Shown: piece by piece, positions 25,385-34,452 of the stretch
Numbering within the stretch: the first letter of the stretch is position 1
How the letters are laid out: every line of letters starts with the position of its first letter
Source of the DNA: Candidatus Enterococcus leclercqii
Lineage (GTDB): Bacteria; Bacillota; Bacilli; Lactobacillales; Enterococcaceae
Length of the DNA stretch: 64,000 nucleotides
Assembly: GCF_009933135.1 (NCBI RefSeq)
Contig: NZ_MAEH01000009.1
Location: 1 to 64,000, forward strand
Direction of reading: 5' to 3'
Translations under genes and position numbers: made by a program
Notes under the pieces: generated by a model
Told to the model about the DNA's origin: nothing
Database searches by the model: none
The model's input: only the letters and a program-made list of their open reading frames with translations

Positions 25385-26992
25385 TCACATATCGAAAAAG
25401 CCTTCTGTCGGCTGGTCTTCTTCCATGACAAAGGTCGCAAAATTCGCAGCTTTTTTTCGTTGTGGATAGATTTCGCGACCACTTTTCAATCGGTTAATAT
25501 CCAAGTCATGAATATAGTCGTCAGAAATTTGCTTTTGCTTACGAATGACCCGTTGGTGCAGTAAATTCCAGTCTCCTTCTGACATGAAATTATCCACCAA
25601 CAATAGATTTTCATCTTGATAATCGGGTATCGGATTATTTGCCACCACTATATCATAATCATGAAAACATTCCAATTCTGTCGGGGTGATAAATAAGACC
25701 GAGCTCTTGAAAATATCCACGACAACTTTATCCAGCATCTGGCCTTTGATGATTTCTCTAAGCATGTGACTGTGCTTGAGGCCACGGTCACTGATGATTA
25801 ATACAGTGACTTGTCGTCTGAGACTTTCCAATTGTTGCGGTAGACTGGACCAATCCTTCAACAATAGACATAAAATATCATCTTCTCTGATTTGGGCCCA
25901 TGGAAAATTGCAATCGTTCTCGATTTCTTTAAGATTGACTTCCACCAGTTTACTGAAAATCGGATACAATCGGCGAATATTACGAGCCGAGGATTCGCTT
26001 TCATTTCGTAAGACCACGCGATCGTAGGGATAAATCGCATAAGACAGATACCAGTGCATCATCCGCTGACTGATCTTTTTGCGATCTTCTTCTGGCAAAC
26101 GATAGTTGACACCACTGACCAACTTATCCAAAAATTTATCGACAGCCGTTTGAATCCTGACTTCTTGCTGTGGGTTGTCCCAATTATAAAACTCATAAAA
26201 CACCCCGCGACTAATCTCCCGATACCAGCTATCCGTCAGTCCGTATTCCGTTTTCTTCAATAATGAAGTCATGTATGCTTCAGACATCTGAATCACTTGA
26301 TCAATGACATCATCAGGCTCGTCATAGATTTTGCGATCCAAAATAAAGCCCTGGTTGGCCCGGATACAAGTAATCATCAATAGACAGGCATGCTGAATCA
26401 ACTCTCGGTCATCTTGCACTACATCAAAGTCTGTCGAGCTGCGCATCACATAGCAGTACAAGTCCTTTTCTGAAATGGTAAACGGCCAAAGACTCCCGCC
26501 ATACGCTTCTTCAAAATAGCTTTGATAAAACAATCGCACCCAGCGTTCATCTTCTGCTGTTACACAAAAGGGCTTGCGCTCCAATTTCAATCCGTAAGTC
26601 TTCAAAGAGCGGGTGATTTGACGGACCATTCGATAAAAAGAGGTTTCACTGATAAACAATTCATTGATCCAATAGTCAGCGTCTTTGTCCGGCTCAAAAA
26701 AGATGCGCTCCAGAAACTGAAACTCACTCGATTCCTGTAACACGATTTGATAGACATTTTTAATCTTATTGGTCAAGCCAGCTCGTACCGACAACCCGCG
26801 TCGCTTGGAAAAATCAAGCTGCAGGTACTCTTCCCATTCGTCATTGATCGTCTCAACATCTTTCATCAGGGTTTTATCCGTACAGTTCAGCAATTGCACC
26901 AGTTGTTCCACTGGGACCCAAGTGTTCAACCGTGCCAATGCCTCAATCAGCGTCAGACGTCGTAAAACAGTTTTACTCAGCAAATGCCGCAT
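25385..26992 (-). CDS. Mga/AtxA-like PRD-type transcriptional regulator
   Basis: This 535-aa regulator has an N-terminal winged-helix region (LLSKTVLRRLTLIEALARLNTWVPVEQLVQLLN...), a second helix-turn-helix near 90-130 (YWINELFISETSFYRMVRQITRSL), central PRD-like helical domains, and a C-terminal EIIB-like domain (VTVLIISDRGLKHSHMLREIIKGQM...VVVDIF). That is the Mga/AtxA architecture, in which PTS phosphorylation tunes activity. The start is ATG 26992 behind AAGGCGGTGA; a longer frame begins 28 codons upstream without a ribosome binding site. Its targets are not evident; only the small unknown gene follows it. Confidence 0.82.
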   Translation of the reverse strand: MRHLLSKTVLRRLTLIEALARLNTWVPVEQLVQLLNCTDKTLMKDVETINDEWEEYLQLDFSKRRGLSVRAGLTNKIKNVYQIVLQESSEFQFLERIFFEPDKDADYWINELFISETSFYRMVRQITRSLKTYGLKLERKPFCVTAEDERWVRLFYQSYFEEAYGGSLWPFTISEKDLYCYVMRSSTDFDVVQDDRELIQHACLLMITCIRANQGFILDRKIYDEPDDVIDQVIQMSEAYMTSLLKKTEYGLTDSWYREISRGVFYEFYNWDNPQQEVRIQTAVDKFLDKLVSGVNYRLPEEDRKKISQRMMHWYLSYAIYPYDRVVLRNESESSARNIRRLYPIFSKLVEVNLKEIENDCNFPWAQIREDDILCLLLKDWSSLPQQLESLRRQVTVLIISDRGLKHSHMLREIIKGQMLDKVVVDIFKSSVLFITPTELECFHDYDIVVANNPIPDYQDENLLLVDNFMSEGDWNLLHQRVIRKQKQISDDYIHDLDINRLKSGREIYPQRKKAANFATFVMEEDQPTEGFFDM

Positions 26993-27418
26993 ATTCTCAC
27001 CGCCTTTTAATATCACTAATATGATTTTAACACAATTACGAGAAAACTCATCAGACTTGCACCATTTTTTTAGCAACTATTTTTTCAAATAGCAGGTGTT
27101 CTCAAATTAAAAATAGCGAATTGTGAAAACTTCGTCAAGGGTATTTTTTACTTGATTTAATACCAGCCAAAAGGACGTCTCGCAAGAAAAAGTCCGTTTT
27201 TTTAAGAATGATCCCTCGTAAAAAAGTCCAACCTGCCCTTGCGCCGCAGCGAATACCGTTTTTCAGCTCTTATTTTTTCTAAGAAAGTCAAAGCGCGCAT
27301 GTTAGCGATCTTTATCCGGAAAAACATACTCGCAAAACCAAAAAGAGCCCGATCAGCAGATCGCCTCACAGACGATTCACAAAGATCGAACTCTTATCAT
27401 TGTATGTAACTAGCTTTT
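26993..27418 (-). other. Gene-free stretch between the Mga-like gene and mazF
   Basis: It holds the terminator of the alr-mazF unit (27341-27395) and the promoter region of the Mga-like gene. I see no gene. Confidence 0.6.
27341..27395 (-). terminator. Terminator of the alr-mazF unit
   Basis: On the minus strand AAGAGTTCGATC pairs with GATCGGGCTCTT, with a 2-nt internal mismatch and a long loop, followed by TTGGTTTT. It lies 24 bp after the mazF stop. Confidence 0.65.
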
Positions 27419-27787
27419 TCAGCTGACTCCCACCGTTTCGGCCAGATCTACTACCCCAACACTAATCCGTAAGGCACGATCCACTTGACCCATCTTTTTG
27501 CTTTCCAAATGGCAGACCTTTTCTTTCAGGCGACTTTTGTCGATTGTCCGGATCTGTTCCAACAAGATCACGGAATCTCGGGAGATTCCGGTCTCAGAAG
27601 CTTTGATTCCCACATGGGTTGGCAATTTAGGCTTTGCCATCTTGGCTGTGATTGCTGCAATAATCACTGTGGGGGAAAAATGATTGCCGCGATCATTTTG
27701 AATCACCAAGACCGGCCGCACGCCGCCTTGTTCAGATCCGATCACCGGCGAAAGATCAGCGAAATAAATATCTCCGCGTTTCACCAT
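27419..27787 (-). CDS. mazF: MazF/PemK-family endoribonuclease toxin
   Basis: This 122-aa protein begins [31 protein letters not shown] and includes [10 protein letters not shown]...LPTHVGI and [16 protein letters not shown]. These are the conserved blocks of the MazF/NdoA mRNA interferases, which cut single-stranded RNA at short motifs. The start ATG has GAAGAGG upstream. It lies only 13 bp after alr, so there is no room for the MazE-type antitoxin that sits between the two in Bacillus. Either the antitoxin is elsewhere or the protein is a low-activity housekeeping RNase. Confidence 0.92.
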   Translation of the reverse strand: MVKRGDIYFADLSPVIGSEQGGVRPVLVIQNDRGNHFSPTVIIAAITAKMAKPKLPTHVGIKASETGISRDSVILLEQIRTIDKSRLKEKVCHLESKKMGQVDRALRISVGVVDLAETVGVS

Positions 27788-27800
27788 AGTTTACCTCTTC

Positions 27801-28922
27801 CTAATCTGTATATTCTCTTGGAATGCGGCCACTCAACAAACAGGCCACTTCATAATGAATTGTCTCCTGTTGGTCTGCCACATCCTGCAATGTAATCTCT
27901 TGACTACCGTTTTTACCAATCAGCGTGACTGTAGTTCCTTCTGAAAATTCCTTGGGCAGCCGAATCATGATTTGATCCATGCAAACCCGGCCGACGATTT
28001 CACAAAATTGTCCTTCTACCAGAACTTTAAACCCTTGCATCTTGCGGATCCAACCATCCGCGTAACCGATAGGAACTGTACCGATCCATTCATCCGTTTC
28101 CGTGATATACGTTTCCCCATAACCGATCCCTTCACCAGCTGCCAAATGCTTGACCTGTACCAGACGAGAAACCAATTCCAAAGCGGGCCGCAACGGATAA
28201 GCTTCCGGCAAGGTATGCCCAGAAGGATTCAAACCATACATTGCCACACCAAAACGAATCATATTGCCTACCGGTTGGTCATGCCACAAAGCGGTGGCAC
28301 TATTGGATACATGAACATACCGCGGTTGACAAGGTAGTTGTTGCAAGATTTTATTGAAACGGCGATTTTGTTCATCATAATACCCCGTGTCTACTTCATC
28401 AGCAGTCGCAAAATGAGTGAAGATCCCTTCAAAAACCATCTGGGGTTCCTCGTTGATTTCTGCTAATGCCGCCAAGACTGCTTCACTGCTGCGAAAGCCA
28501 ATTCTACCCATACCGCTATCTACTTTAAGATGAACCAAAAGCGGTGTCGCTACTTGAACTTCTGACAGGTACGCCCGCGCCTTTTGCAACCACTGTTGGC
28601 TAGCTACCGGAAAGGCCAGCTGCAGCTCTGCTACTAAAGGCAGGTCCACCACATCCACCACACCTAAAATCAAGATTGGTTCAGTGAAGCCGGCTTCACG
28701 CAATTCGATTCCTTCGTCGACAGTCGCTACGCAAAACCCGTGAGCACCTCCTGTCAACGCTGCTTTTGCAGTTGCCACAGCCCCATGACCATAGCCATTC
28801 GCCTTAACCACTGCGAATAATTCCCGGCCTGCTGGCATACGATCGATTTCTTGTTTGATATTTTGTCGGATGGCATCATTATGTACGATGATCCGGGTCG
28901 GACGATGAAGCGATTCAACCAC
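27801..28922 (-). CDS. alr: Alanine racemase
   Basis: Alr makes D-alanine for peptidoglycan using pyridoxal phosphate. The 373-aa sequence has the PLP lysine in FAVVKANGYGHGAV (Lys40), the catalytic Tyr in GEGIGYGETY, and DSGMGRIGF, SNSATALW and GRVCMDQIMI. I chose GTG 28922, which gives MVESLHRPTR, because it has AAGGA 6 nt upstream and fits the N-terminus of E. faecalis Alr as I recall it; a GTG six codons earlier lacks a ribosome binding site. It precedes mazF with a 13-bp gap and follows acpS. Confidence 0.95.
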   Translation of the reverse strand: MVESLHRPTRIIVHNDAIRQNIKQEIDRMPAGRELFAVVKANGYGHGAVATAKAALTGGAHGFCVATVDEGIELREAGFTEPILILGVVDVVDLPLVAELQLAFPVASQQWLQKARAYLSEVQVATPLLVHLKVDSGMGRIGFRSSEAVLAALAEINEEPQMVFEGIFTHFATADEVDTGYYDEQNRRFNKILQQLPCQPRYVHVSNSATALWHDQPVGNMIRFGVAMYGLNPSGHTLPEAYPLRPALELVSRLVQVKHLAAGEGIGYGETYITETDEWIGTVPIGYADGWIRKMQGFKVLVEGQFCEIVGRVCMDQIMIRLPKEFSEGTTVTLIGKNGSQEITLQDVADQQETIHYEVACLLSGRIPREYTD

Positions 28923-29049
28923 GGTCGTTCCTTCTTTCACTAAAATGCTGAGAGTAATGACTGACGATAACTGCTAAACAGCCATTGTCAACCGAAGCAC
29001 GACGTTTAAGTATACCACGCCCGCTACAATCTCTCAATTTGAAAACAAC

Positions 29050-29400
29050 TTATTCTTCCAGTAATACTTGTGCAAATGCAAGAGTATCTGTATGGGTAAT
29101 ACTGACGAAGGTCTTTCCCTTATGAGGCGAAAGACTGAAATAGGGTGCACCCAATTTATCTGTCAAAATTTCTAAGTCCTGAAAAGTGACTTTACCAATT
29201 CCAGTCCCCCATGCTTTGGAAAAAGCTTCTTTACAAGCATAGCGACCCGCTAAAAACTCTATCTGCCGTTTTAAAGGCAGATTTTCAAATAACGTTAATT
29301 CCTTTAAGGTCAGGACTCGCTGAGCAAACCGTGGTTTCTTGGCGATGATTTCTTTAACCCGTTCCAGATCAACTGCATCAATCCCGATTCCTCTGATCAT
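29050..29400 (-). CDS. acpS: Holo-[acyl-carrier-protein] synthase
   Basis: AcpS moves the 4'-phosphopantetheine of CoA onto acyl carrier protein. The 116-aa protein has IRGIGIDAVDLERVKEI with the magnesium-binding Asp, RYACKEAFSKAWGTGIG with the second Mg ligand, and SITHTDTLAFAQVLLE at the C-terminus. The length is usual for the trimeric bacterial enzyme. It lies between cshA and alr in the conserved cell-wall cluster, with a 590-bp gap upstream. Confidence 0.95.
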   Translation of the reverse strand: MIRGIGIDAVDLERVKEIIAKKPRFAQRVLTLKELTLFENLPLKRQIEFLAGRYACKEAFSKAWGTGIGKVTFQDLEILTDKLGAPYFSLSPHKGKTFVSITHTDTLAFAQVLLEE

Positions 29401-29989
29401 GTTGGCTTTTTCCGCCCCTCTCCTTAAAGATAAATCCGTTGCTTGCTAATCTGAGGACTCAATAAAAAATATCGTCCTTTCAGATAACTGTATCCCTCTA
29501 CCTTATCTGCAGTCAGCCACAGCCTCTGAGTTAGTCTTATTCTACCAAAAAACACTGCAAAAACCATAAAAAAACATCGACTACCTGAAAAATCACACTT
29601 TTTTTAAATAAAACCTTACTCCTTTTTTGAACATTTATTACAAGAATACTTCATCAATTGAAAAGCAGGGGATTCACTAATCTTGCTACTTCAGTAATCT
29701 ACTTTAAAGAAACTCACTAGTAAATAACGAAGCTTTTATAGAATCAATCGTTACAACACTTGCCTAACAGTTTTGTCACGAGAAAGAAAACAACTCCGGT
29801 CTTAACTATTGGTTTGCCCAGTGATAGTTTAGCAAAAAAACAGCCGAGGCATACTGATTGTTTGAAACATTCTCTCTGCCAATTAAAAAAAGAGCCCATC
29901 GACGTTTCACCAATCTAAATCCCGGATAGCTGATTTGTTTAAATAAAAACGAGCAGCAAACCGAAGTCTGCTGCTCGTAGCTAAAACTA
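29401..29989 (-). other. Gene-free stretch between cshA and acpS
   Basis: It holds the cshA terminator (29949-29978) at its right end and must contain a promoter for acpS-alr-mazF, which I cannot place with confidence. The DNA is more AT-rich than its surroundings. No reading frame with a ribosome binding site was seen. Confidence 0.5.
29949..29978 (-). terminator. Terminator of cshA
   Basis: ACGAGCAGCA (29949-29958) and TGCTGCTCGT (29969-29978) form a 10-bp perfect stem, and TTTTATTT follows on the minus strand. It lies 11 bp past the cshA stop. Confidence 0.85.
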
Positions 29990-31537
29990 TTAGTCGTTGT
30001 TTGTACGAATCACAAATCCGCGTTTTTTACCGCCGGAGTTGTGGTCATTGTCACGACGGTCGTTTTTTCGACGGTCGCCGCTGTAGTTTTTATCCTTGTT
30101 GTAGCTGCCTTTGCTCTTGCCGCCACGGTAACTGCCACCGTCTTTACGATTGCGGTTATTGCCGCCACCGTTGCCCCGACGATTGTTCTTATTGTAGCCG
30201 CCACCTTTTTTACCGGATGGCAACGGACGTTCTGGCGTGATTTTAACTGGTACTTGATCAGCCGGATCTTTTGCCATCGTCTTCAGCAATAAAGCAACCA
30301 GCGTTTCTGGTTCGTAGCCTTCCAAAAGTTGTTCCGCTGTTTGGGCATATTTTTCCAAACCGTTTTCCTGCAAACCAGCTTCGATCTGCTCTACTGCCGC
30401 ACCTAAAGCACCTTTGAAGGCTTCTTTTTCGGTTGGCGGACGCAATGCTGTCATGCGTTTTTTGGTAAGGTTTTCGATGACGTGCAGGTAACTCATCTCA
30501 TTTGGTGTAACAAAGGTTACCGACATGCCGCCTTTGCCCGCCCGACCCGTACGGCCGATACGGTGAACATAGCTTTCAGGATCTTGTGGGATATCATAGT
30601 TGTAAACGTGAGTCACACCGGAAATATCCAAGCCCCGCGCCGCAACGTCAGTGGCTACCAAGATGTCCAAGCGACCTTCTTTAAAGGATTTCAACACGCT
30701 CATCCGTTTTTGCTGTGACAAGTCGCCATGAATCCCTTCTGCTTTGTAGCCTCGCAATTCCAGGCCTCGTGACAATTCATCAACACGGCGTTTGGTCCGA
30801 CCAAAGACGATAGCCAATTCCGGTGTTTGGACATCCAACAGGCGGGTCATGATATCGAACTTTTCGAAATCTTTCGCACGTACATAGTATTGATCGATCA
30901 AATCTGCTGTCATTTCTTTCGCTTTGATCTGTACATGTTCTGGATTTTTCATAAATTTGACGCCGATATTTTTAATCGCTGGTGGCATCGTTGCTGAAAA
31001 CAATAATGTTTGGCGAGTATCAGGGACTTGGGCAATAATGGTTTCAATGTCTTCCAAAAAGCCCATGTTCAGCATTTCGTCGGCTTCGTCCAAGACCAAT
31101 GTCCCAACGGTACCGAGTTTCAAGGTGTGGCGGTTGATATGGTCCAACATCCGGCCAGGAGTCCCAACTACAATGTGGGGACGATCTTTCAAGCCACGGA
31201 TTTGGCGGCCAATGTCAGCTCCACCATAAACAGCTTGAACTTTGATTCGTTTGTCACGACCCAAACGGTACAATTCTTCTTGTGTTTGGATTGCCAATTC
31301 ACGAGTTGGTGCAATAACCAGCCCTTGCAATTCATGACGGCTGGTGTCGATTTTTTCCAACATTGGCAGTCCGAAAGCAGCTGTTTTACCAGTACCGGTT
31401 TGTGCTTGGCCAATCACATCGCGGCCTTCCAGTGCCAACGGGATTGTTTCTGCTTGGATTGGTGTTGCTTCTTCAAAGCCTGAGCGTTCCACTGCTTTTA
31501 ACAGTTCTGGTGATAAGTTTAGTTCGTTGAATTTCAA
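29990..31537 (-). CDS. cshA: DEAD-box RNA helicase CshA
   Basis: CshA unwinds RNA in cold adaptation, ribosome assembly and mRNA decay. The 515-aa protein has motif [32 protein letters not shown], motif [11 protein letters not shown], motif III SATMP, and motif [13 protein letters not shown] basic Gly/Arg/Asn-rich tail fills the last 80 residues ([17 protein letters not shown]). The start is TTG 31537, because TAGGAGG lies 8 nt upstream and the protein then begins [13 protein letters not shown]; the longer frame upstream is leader. A consensus promoter lies about 400 nt upstream, giving an unusually long leader. Confidence 0.95.
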   Translation of the reverse strand: MKFNELNLSPELLKAVERSGFEEATPIQAETIPLALEGRDVIGQAQTGTGKTAAFGLPMLEKIDTSRHELQGLVIAPTRELAIQTQEELYRLGRDKRIKVQAVYGGADIGRQIRGLKDRPHIVVGTPGRMLDHINRHTLKLGTVGTLVLDEADEMLNMGFLEDIETIIAQVPDTRQTLLFSATMPPAIKNIGVKFMKNPEHVQIKAKEMTADLIDQYYVRAKDFEKFDIMTRLLDVQTPELAIVFGRTKRRVDELSRGLELRGYKAEGIHGDLSQQKRMSVLKSFKEGRLDILVATDVAARGLDISGVTHVYNYDIPQDPESYVHRIGRTGRAGKGGMSVTFVTPNEMSYLHVIENLTKKRMTALRPPTEKEAFKGALGAAVEQIEAGLQENGLEKYAQTAEQLLEGYEPETLVALLLKTMAKDPADQVPVKITPERPLPSGKKGGGYNKNNRRGNGGGNNRNRKDGGSYRGGKSKGSYNKDKNYSGDRRKNDRRDNDHNSGGKKRGFVIRTNND

Positions 31538-31933
31538 AAAGTATCCTCCTATTCGTCGTTTCTTCGCCGAGTTTCCCGGCACGACGTTCTTGTTGATTGA
31601 AGCGTTGGTTTGGCTTTGAGATCGTGCCGGTAACAACAGGCTGACCTCAGATGCACGTTTTCTCCCACAGTCAAAAAGAAATGGTCCCTGTCATTTCTCT
31701 TTTCTGCTTTGTCGCCGAAAACCGCTTCACGAAGGCATTTAGAAAAAGTTCAACCAAAGGACAGCAAAGCCCTTTGGTCGCTTTTTATCCGCAAAAAGAC
31801 TGGGCTTCAAGTCAGTCTTGCACTTGTCTCCCAGTCTCTACGTAAAAGGCTCAACAGGTAAAATTTCCTGGGGCCAGACTACAAGTCAATTTCGTGGATG
31901 AGATTTCTTCCAACTGGTTCTTCTTTTCGGCAT
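31538..31933 (-). promoter_or_regulatory. Long structured 5' leader of cshA
   Basis: Between the promoter and the TTG start lie about 395 nt without a gene. They contain an 8-bp hairpin, ACCAAAGG (31753-31760) with CCTTTGGT (31771-31778), whose minus-strand form is followed by TTGAACTTTTTCT. Upstream lie two competing stems: AAGACTG (31796-31802) can pair with CAGTCTT (31813-31819), or GACTGGG (31798-31804) can pair with CCCAGTC (31830-31836). Mutually exclusive stems before a terminator-like hairpin suggest attenuation or cold control. Confidence 0.5.
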
Positions 31934-31939
31934 TTGAGT

Positions 31940-31968
31940 ATTGTACCACAGAATGAAATTTTCAGCAA
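31940..31968 (-). promoter_or_regulatory. cshA promoter
   Basis: On the minus strand, -35 TTGCTG (31968-31963) and -10 TACAAT (31945-31940) are 17 bp apart. Confidence 0.75.
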
Positions 31969-32039
31969 GTTTTCAATTCTAAATTGAAACTCACCAATTT
32001 TCTACTTTTCTCCTCAGTGTAAAAAGGCAATTTCAATTG

Positions 32040-33596
32040 TCAAAAATCTAATAAAGCCGCCATTTGTTCTCGTCCCACTACTTCTACCAGCAGTGGAATT
32101 CGGGGTCCGCCGTCTTGTCCAATCGTCAATTGATAGATTCCTTTGAAAAGTTCCCGCTGTTCCTGCCGTTTTTCTGCTTTAGCGACCGCCGGAGTCAAAT
32201 CATAAACGGCCTGCATCAATTCCTGATCTTTTAACTGCGGCTGCTCCAACAGTAATTTTCGTAAACGCGCCACCTGTTCTTTGACCACCGGTGCCAATTG
32301 TCCATAAGCAGTTGCATCCGGCGTCTCTCGGACTTTCAACAATCGGCTTTGGGCATCATTTTCGATCCAGTAAGCGGCCCGAGGTAAGATATGCTGCAAA
32401 GCCTCATCTGAATACTCCTGCTCTTTTCGCAACAGTTTTGCTGTCAGCTCTTGATCATTGCCGGTAAGTGAAAGAATGCTGACCACATGACCAAATGCCG
32501 GATAGCATTCCTGCAAATCGGCACCAGTCAGCTTCACCATCTGAAGAATCGTTTCATCGGTTTCGGTTTTTTCTTTTATACCACTTACCTTCCGTTCAAA
32601 CTCAGCATAATTTCTTAACACATCTTCATCCAGTCCCAGATCAAACTGAGCTTTTGGCAGGTATTTGGCATATAAATAGAAGACTAATTCCGGCGTGTAG
32701 ATCTGCAAAAGTTCAGATAGCGTGATGATATTGCCGGCAGAAGAGGACATCTTTTTTGTTTGCCCTTTGATATTTACAAAATCATAGGGCTCATAAAGCG
32801 GCGGCTGCCCACCAAAAATTTCTCGTACAACAGCCGAAGCCACATCAAAACTACCATTTTTGGAAGAATGGTCTTTGCCTCCAGGTTCAAAGGCAACTTG
32901 TTCATACTGCCAACGCATCGGCCAATCTATTTTCCAATGCAATTTGACTTTTTGACCGGCACCAATCTGTTGTTGTCCCTGATGTCCAAATTTGCAAGTA
33001 TAGCTAAGGGTCCCGGTCGTTTCGTCGTAATCCGTGATACTGGTACTGTCATGGCCGCAAGTATCGCAGTATAAAGAGATAGGATAATAGTTTTCCCGCT
33101 CTTTTTCATCCGCCGCTTCGGTACGAAAACGGGCTAGGATGTCATAAATTTCATGGCGGTGAGACAGTGCTTTTTTCAGCTGCTGATCGTAAGCCCCACT
33201 TTCATATTGGTGCGTTTCATAAATATATTCCGGTTTTATTCCCAACTTAGCCAAATCTTCAATGAACAATCCCTCAAAATAGGCACCATAAGATACCCCA
33301 GCTTCAGCTTTTTCAGGTCCCGGCACTTTGGTATAGGGCAGTCCGATTTCATGCTCTGACACACCGGCTACATTTGCGGGAATCTTGCGTAAACGATCAT
33401 AATCGTCCCATGACAAAATAAATCGTGCATCCCCTCCTAGATCCGTTAATGCTTTGGTGACAAAATACGTGGTGGCAATCTCGCGAAAATTTCCCACATG
33501 AACATAACCGGACGGACTAACTCCTGACGCACAGGTAATGACTTGCTCGGGATGTTTTTCCATCAATTTTGTGGCTGCTTCATAGGCCCAATGCAT
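32040..33596 (-). CDS. lysS1: Class I lysyl-tRNA synthetase (archaeal type, LysRS1)
   Basis: This 518-aa enzyme charges tRNA with lysine using the class I Rossmann fold. It carries GVSPSGYVHVGNFREI (the HIGH motif) and GQTKKMSSSAGN (the KMSKS motif), a Cys pair in YCDTCGHD, and an alpha-helical C-terminal domain. Most bacteria, including lactic acid bacteria, use the unrelated class II LysS, so this is expected to be a second enzyme. The start is ATG 33596 with CGGAGG 9 nt before it, which gives MHWAYEAATKLME. The intergenic region to the divergent ABC transporter has a large palindrome but no T-box that I can see. Confidence 0.93.
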   Translation of the reverse strand: MHWAYEAATKLMEKHPEQVITCASGVSPSGYVHVGNFREIATTYFVTKALTDLGGDARFILSWDDYDRLRKIPANVAGVSEHEIGLPYTKVPGPEKAEAGVSYGAYFEGLFIEDLAKLGIKPEYIYETHQYESGAYDQQLKKALSHRHEIYDILARFRTEAADEKERENYYPISLYCDTCGHDSTSITDYDETTGTLSYTCKFGHQGQQQIGAGQKVKLHWKIDWPMRWQYEQVAFEPGGKDHSSKNGSFDVASAVVREIFGGQPPLYEPYDFVNIKGQTKKMSSSAGNIITLSELLQIYTPELVFYLYAKYLPKAQFDLGLDEDVLRNYAEFERKVSGIKEKTETDETILQMVKLTGADLQECYPAFGHVVSILSLTGNDQELTAKLLRKEQEYSDEALQHILPRAAYWIENDAQSRLLKVRETPDATAYGQLAPVVKEQVARLRKLLLEQPQLKDQELMQAVYDLTPAVAKAEKRQEQRELFKGIYQLTIGQDGGPRIPLLVEVVGREQMAALLDF

Positions 33597-33679
33597 AATT
33601 TCGTACCTCCGTTCACTGTTTTCTTCTATAGTAAAGGAATTTAGACGAGGTGGGAAATGATACGGCAGATCAGACATGA

Positions 33680-33720
33680 TTGGAAAATGACACATCTGTC
33701 ACACAGCAGTCATTTTCCAA
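33680..33720. promoter_or_regulatory. Nested palindrome between lysS1 and the ABC transporter
   Basis: TTGGAAAATGAC (33680-33691) and GTCATTTTCCAA (33709-33720) are 12-bp perfect inverted repeats. Inside is TGACACATCTGTCA (33688-33701), a perfect 5-4-5 palindrome of the TNACA-N4-TGTNA kind bound by BceR-type response regulators. The likely -10 of the ABC operon, TATGAT, starts at 33735, so the right arm falls on its -35 region. Confidence 0.6.
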
Positions 33721-33768
33721 AGCACAAATTACGTTATGATAAAACAAACAATAAAAGGAGTGGTCACG

Positions 33769-34452
33769 ATGGCTATCCTGAAGGTAGAAAACCTCAGTAA
33801 ACAATATGGAACAGGAGAAAATATGATAAATGCACTAACGGATGTTTCATTTACCATTGAAAAAGGTGAATTTGTAGCGATTATTGGTCCCTCGGGTTCT
33901 GGTAAATCTACATTGATGCATATTATCGGAGGAGTTGATACTCCCTCTTCCGGCAAAGTCTATGTAGGAGATACAGACGTCTATTCCCAAAATCTCGAGC
34001 AGTTAGCGATTTTTCGCCGAAGAGAAGTTGGGCTGATTTATCAATTTTTCAATCTAATACCAGTATTATCTGTAGTAGAAAATATTACACTGCCTGTCTT
34101 GCTCGACAGCCGGAAAGTGAATCAAAAACGACTTTCCCAGCTCCTTAGCATACTAGGTTTGGAAAGTAGACAGAGTCATCTCCCTAATCAACTTTCTGGC
34201 GGACAGCAACAGCGGGTTTCCATTGGTCGCGCTTTGATGAATGCCCCCGCTCTTTTATTGGCAGACGAACCTACTGGTAACCTCGATAGTATCAACTCTC
34301 AAGAAATCATGTCTCTTCTGCGACGTTCAAATAAAGAATACAACCAAACCATGTTGGTAATCACCCATGATGAAAATATCGCCTTACAGGCAGATCGAAT
34401 TCTGCAAATCGAGGACGGTCGCCTCATAAGAGATGAGGTACTGCGCCCATGA
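33769..34452 (+). CDS. ABC transporter ATP-binding protein (MacB/BceA type)
   Basis: This 227-aa ATPase has Walker [11 protein letters not shown]-loop [16 protein letters not shown], signature [15 protein letters not shown], and Walker [14 protein letters not shown]. It belongs to the LolD/MacB/BceA group that powers FtsX-fold permeases acting on antimicrobial peptides or cell-wall substrates rather than ordinary import. ATG 33769 has AAAGGAG upstream; an in-frame ATG 11 codons earlier lacks one. It overlaps the permease gene by 4 nt, and a two-component system follows. Confidence 0.9.
   Translation: MAILKVENLSKQYGTGENMINALTDVSFTIEKGEFVAIIGPSGSGKSTLMHIIGGVDTPSSGKVYVGDTDVYSQNLEQLAIFRRREVGLIYQFFNLIPVLSVVENITLPVLLDSRKVNQKRLSQLLSILGLESRQSHLPNQLSGGQQQRVSIGRALMNAPALLLADEPTGNLDSINSQEIMSLLRRSNKEYNQTMLVITHDENIALQADRILQIEDGRLIRDEVLRP

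Noticed and set aside
28950-29000. Sixth copy of the intergenic repeat upstream of alr
   Set aside because: GACGATAACT and CCATTGTCAACCG resemble part of the tail, but the CTCACGTTTG block and the hairpin are missing, so it may be chance.
33597-33768. T-box leader for lysS1
   Set aside because: The region is too short and has no T-box sequence; the hairpin there is better read as an operator.
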